This document shows, in pieces, positions 61,885-64,000 of a DNA stretch of 64,000 nt. Both the position numbers and the translations under genes were made by a program. The stretch is from positions 18,912 to 82,911 of the forward strand of contig NZ_AMRJ01000015.1 in assembly GCF_000300995.1 (NCBI RefSeq), given 5' to 3'. The first letter of the stretch is position 1; each line of letters opens with the position of its first letter. The stretch is from Alcanivorax hongdengensis A-11-3 (GTDB lineage Bacteria; Pseudomonadota; Gammaproteobacteria; Pseudomonadales; Alcanivoracaceae). The notes beneath the pieces were generated by a model. That model saw only the letters and a program-made list of their open reading frames with translations. It searched no databases and had not been told where the DNA came from.

Positions 61885-63951
61885 TCAGTTATCTTCAAGC
61901 GGCCCGCAACCAGGGTCATCCTTGTACATCTCGACAGCACCGTTCGCCAATGAGAAACGCAGATATCGCTCGTCATCGGTTTCGTCATCCCCATCGGCGA
62001 TCAGTTTTTTGCGAGGCAAATAAGCCCCTTCAACCCAGGCGGCTCGCACCCCAGCTTCAAAACTGTCATCCGAAAGACGGAATAAGCGCTTGCAGCCATC
62101 GCCAGCTGCACTTCTGAGATCCATGCGTCCCTGAATCTCAGCATTGTAATGTGGGGTTACCGACTCATCAGCGGCGCCGGGGGCCAGCCTCATAAAAATA
62201 TTGGCACTCTTCAGATCGGCATCGCCAAAAGTACGGGTGACCATACCGATTTTCAGCCCACCGGTCGTTCCCGGACAGGCGCCATCATCGCCAGTGGTGA
62301 CCAGGCCAGCACTGCTAATATGGACACAGAACTCGCCGACTCCCTGACTATCCACACCACTGGAATCAAGCTCATCATGTCGAATACGCTCTTTCGTGAC
62401 ATCCACCACCGTATCCCAGGCACCACAGACATAATTACCATTTGAATCAGTTGTAAAAGCCGTACATGCCGTATAATCAGCATAATTCGTGGATGGTGTG
62501 CTACTAGGATTGGGGTCCTGCGTAATTTCCTGGTCAGCATTGGGAATTACCCGGCAGATGGAATCATCATCAAAGCCACTTTCATCCGGTATACATGCCC
62601 GATATAAACGAACAATGTAATCCCCCTCGACATCACTCATGACACCGCTATTGAGCACCGCTTGTACATAGCCTGTTTTGGTCGCACGAAAGAGAAAATC
62701 ATTAACCGTTCCGCCAACCAAAGTGTCATTGGTCAGACCTTTCTCGTCATCTCCAATCTCGTAATCCGTGGATGGATAATCAAGGTGAAAGTCAGAGCCA
62801 ATATCAGCGCTTACTTCCTTGTTGTTATAAATGGTTTGACCCAGAAATCGTCCAGTAAGACTTGCATCGGTATCCGTAGCACCCGAAGCAGGGTCAGAAA
62901 CATTACCGTTAGAGTCCAGGGTCGTCACAACACCAAGCCCACTCAAAGTGATATTGGAAGAGGCGTCACCGGCAAGGCGCAAAACATCATCAATTTTGTC
63001 ACCGCTCTTCAGTGTCACAAAATCATTGACCACTTCAGTAGCGTTAGTGATACGGGAGGCCAGGCCGCCAGCCAAAATGCTGCCATCGGGAAGCACAAGG
63101 CTAGTAAATGTATAACTGTACTTGCTGCTGTCAGCATCACTGGCGCAGCCTTCACTATCCGAAGAGGATACGAATTGGCACTCCTGAGAGCTGGTGAAGG
63201 CATAAAGACCTGCACGGGAACGATCATTACCTGAGCGCAAATGAGACTGATATGTCGAAACCGTTGGATCAAACGCACCCAGCACGGAAGGGTCACGCGC
63301 ATTTACCGCATCCAGGAAACCCTGCCAGGCAGTCTGAAATGCCGTGTAGTCCGTGTAGTCAAATCGATTCTCCGGAAGCGTATCCGGATTGGATGCCACA
63401 TAGTCGTTGGTATCATCAGAGATACTGATCGGATCATCCGGATCGCCACCGGTATCCAGCGCTTCCAGCAATGCCAGCCGATTGATGACAGGCGCCGTGG
63501 TGTCTGATCCGTCCAGCTCGACACTCACCCGTTCCGGGGCATTCACCATATCCGCCAGAGTGATTTGATAGGCACCCTTGGTTAGCTGCTTGGGAAGCAA
63601 ATACGTCCCCAGAGACAAGCGGTAGTCCCCGGTCGTTTTGCTACCCAGGAAGAACTCAATACTGGATGCTCCCTCCGGGCAGACTGCGTTATATGGCGGG
63701 ATCGTAGTGCCATCATCTTCGCTGAGCGTTTCTTCGTCACTGGTGTACGCAAAGGATGTCCCGCAGGCATAGCCCAGATTGTTGACCTGCAAGCCCTGCA
63801 ATTCGACCAGGACACTCCCTTTGGCAGAAGGAACACAGGAGCCCCCCGCCGGGCAGCCGCCCAGATTGGCGTCACCAAAGTCTTCACCACCATTACAGGC
63901 GGCCAGCCCCAGCGCCAGCGCTGTCAACATCAACGTTTTTGCTTTTTGCAT
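61885..63951 (-). CDS. Large Asp/Ser-rich lipoprotein, function unknown
   Basis: Not firmly recognised. The 688-residue precursor has a lipoprotein signal (LALGLAAC with the lipid-acceptor Cys at about residue 19), then a Cys- and Gly-rich stretch (NLGGCPAGGSCVPS). The body is rich in Asp, Ser, Thr and Gly with about a dozen Cys and many DSxGN-type turns, as in calcium-binding surface proteins. Its N-terminal region may be related to FilF-type pilus-system lipoproteins of Acinetobacter (from memory, unverified). AGG lies 7 nt before the ATG. The gene has no visible partner in the window. Confidence 0.65.
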   Translation of the reverse strand: MQKAKTLMLTALALGLAACNGGEDFGDANLGGCPAGGSCVPSAKGSVLVELQGLQVNNLGYACGTSFAYTSDEETLSEDDGTTIPPYNAVCPEGASSIEFFLGSKTTGDYRLSLGTYLLPKQLTKGAYQITLADMVNAPERVSVELDGSDTTAPVINRLALLEALDTGGDPDDPISISDDTNDYVASNPDTLPENRFDYTDYTAFQTAWQGFLDAVNARDPSVLGAFDPTVSTYQSHLRSGNDRSRAGLYAFTSSQECQFVSSSDSEGCASDADSSKYSYTFTSLVLPDGSILAGGLASRITNATEVVNDFVTLKSGDKIDDVLRLAGDASSNITLSGLGVVTTLDSNGNVSDPASGATDTDASLTGRFLGQTIYNNKEVSADIGSDFHLDYPSTDYEIGDDEKGLTNDTLVGGTVNDFLFRATKTGYVQAVLNSGVMSDVEGDYIVRLYRACIPDESGFDDDSICRVIPNADQEITQDPNPSSTPSTNYADYTACTAFTTDSNGNYVCGAWDTVVDVTKERIRHDELDSSGVDSQGVGEFCVHISSAGLVTTGDDGACPGTTGGLKIGMVTRTFGDADLKSANIFMRLAPGAADESVTPHYNAEIQGRMDLRSAAGDGCKRLFRLSDDSFEAGVRAAWVEGAYLPRKKLIADGDDETDDERYLRFSLANGAVEMYKDDPGCGPLEDN

Positions 63952-63970
63952 AATCGTTACCTGCTCTCAT

Positions 63971-63992
63971 TCGCTTGCAAGCAAGCTCCTAC
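63971..63992. repeat. REP-like unit at the window edge
   Basis: TCGCTTGCAAGCAAGCTCCT followed by AC, the minus-oriented unit. Its partner, if any, would lie beyond the window. Confidence 0.7.
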
Positions 63993-64000
63993 CACGCCCT

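Overview
The window looks like a chromosomal segment of an aerobic gammaproteobacterium, most probably a marine hydrocarbon degrader of the Alcanivorax type. This is inferred from gene content (a cytochrome P450, several acyltransferases and thioesterases, a PhaC-like hydrolase, a complete 2-methylcitrate cycle operon, PEP synthase with its regulator) and from high GC with REP-like repeats. No rRNA, tRNA, CRISPR array or intact insertion sequence was seen. Coding density is high, many genes are translationally coupled (ATGA or TGATG overlaps), and TTG/GTG starts are frequent.

Layout. 0-6.6 kb: housekeeping block rluB-scpB-scpA-trpS-yciO-rnm on the minus strand, diverging from yciB-yciI. 6.7-16.6 kb: SH3 envelope protein, a probable outer-membrane barrel protein, a PlsC-type acyltransferase, a large DUF349 protein, a DUF924 protein, and the divergent tesA / ybbA-ybbP set whose two start codons share the same CATG. 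16.6-20 kb: Bcr/CflA drug exporter and a CPA-type cation/proton antiporter. 19.9-26.9 kb: a tight lipid-like operon (alkyl-DHAP synthase homologue, glycerol-3-phosphate dehydrogenase, FGGY kinase, secreted unknown, MerR regulator) preceded by a DGAT2/MGAT-like acyltransferase. 27-30.7 kb: OmpA-type lipoprotein, ada-alkA alkylation repair, patatin. 30.6-37.7 kb: orphan R2-like di-iron protein, two PaaI thioesterases, PhaC-like hydrolase, a pair of related secreted unknowns, DUF805, DUF1232, ParA. 38-46.3 kb: CYP136-like P450, glutathione reductase, lytic transglycosylase, small Rieske protein, ppsA and ppsR. 46.4-52.2 kb: four secreted proteins in an AT-richer operon that share a motif directly after the signal peptide. 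52.6-61.9 kb: prp operon (GntR regulator-prpB-prpC-acnD-[DUF559 nuclease]-prpF-prpD). 61.9-64 kb: a large Asp/Ser-rich lipoprotein.

The most unusual features are: (1) a roughly 190-bp hairpin-forming, MITE-like repeat present in two near-identical copies, one of which sits exactly in the loop of a Rho-independent terminator with a 10-bp target duplication, and the other in the loop of a second inverted repeat; (2) the same repeat unit bracketing a small DUF559 nuclease gene inserted into the prp operon; (3) the four-gene secreted-protein operon with a shared LSxxELxxVTGQxGI-like motif and repeated upstream sites; (4) a candidate glyceryl-ether/glycerolipid operon; (5) a two-operator arrangement (ATTGTTGACAAT twice, 63 bp apart) around the prp promoter. 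All functional assignments rest on motif recognition by eye; no database search was run.
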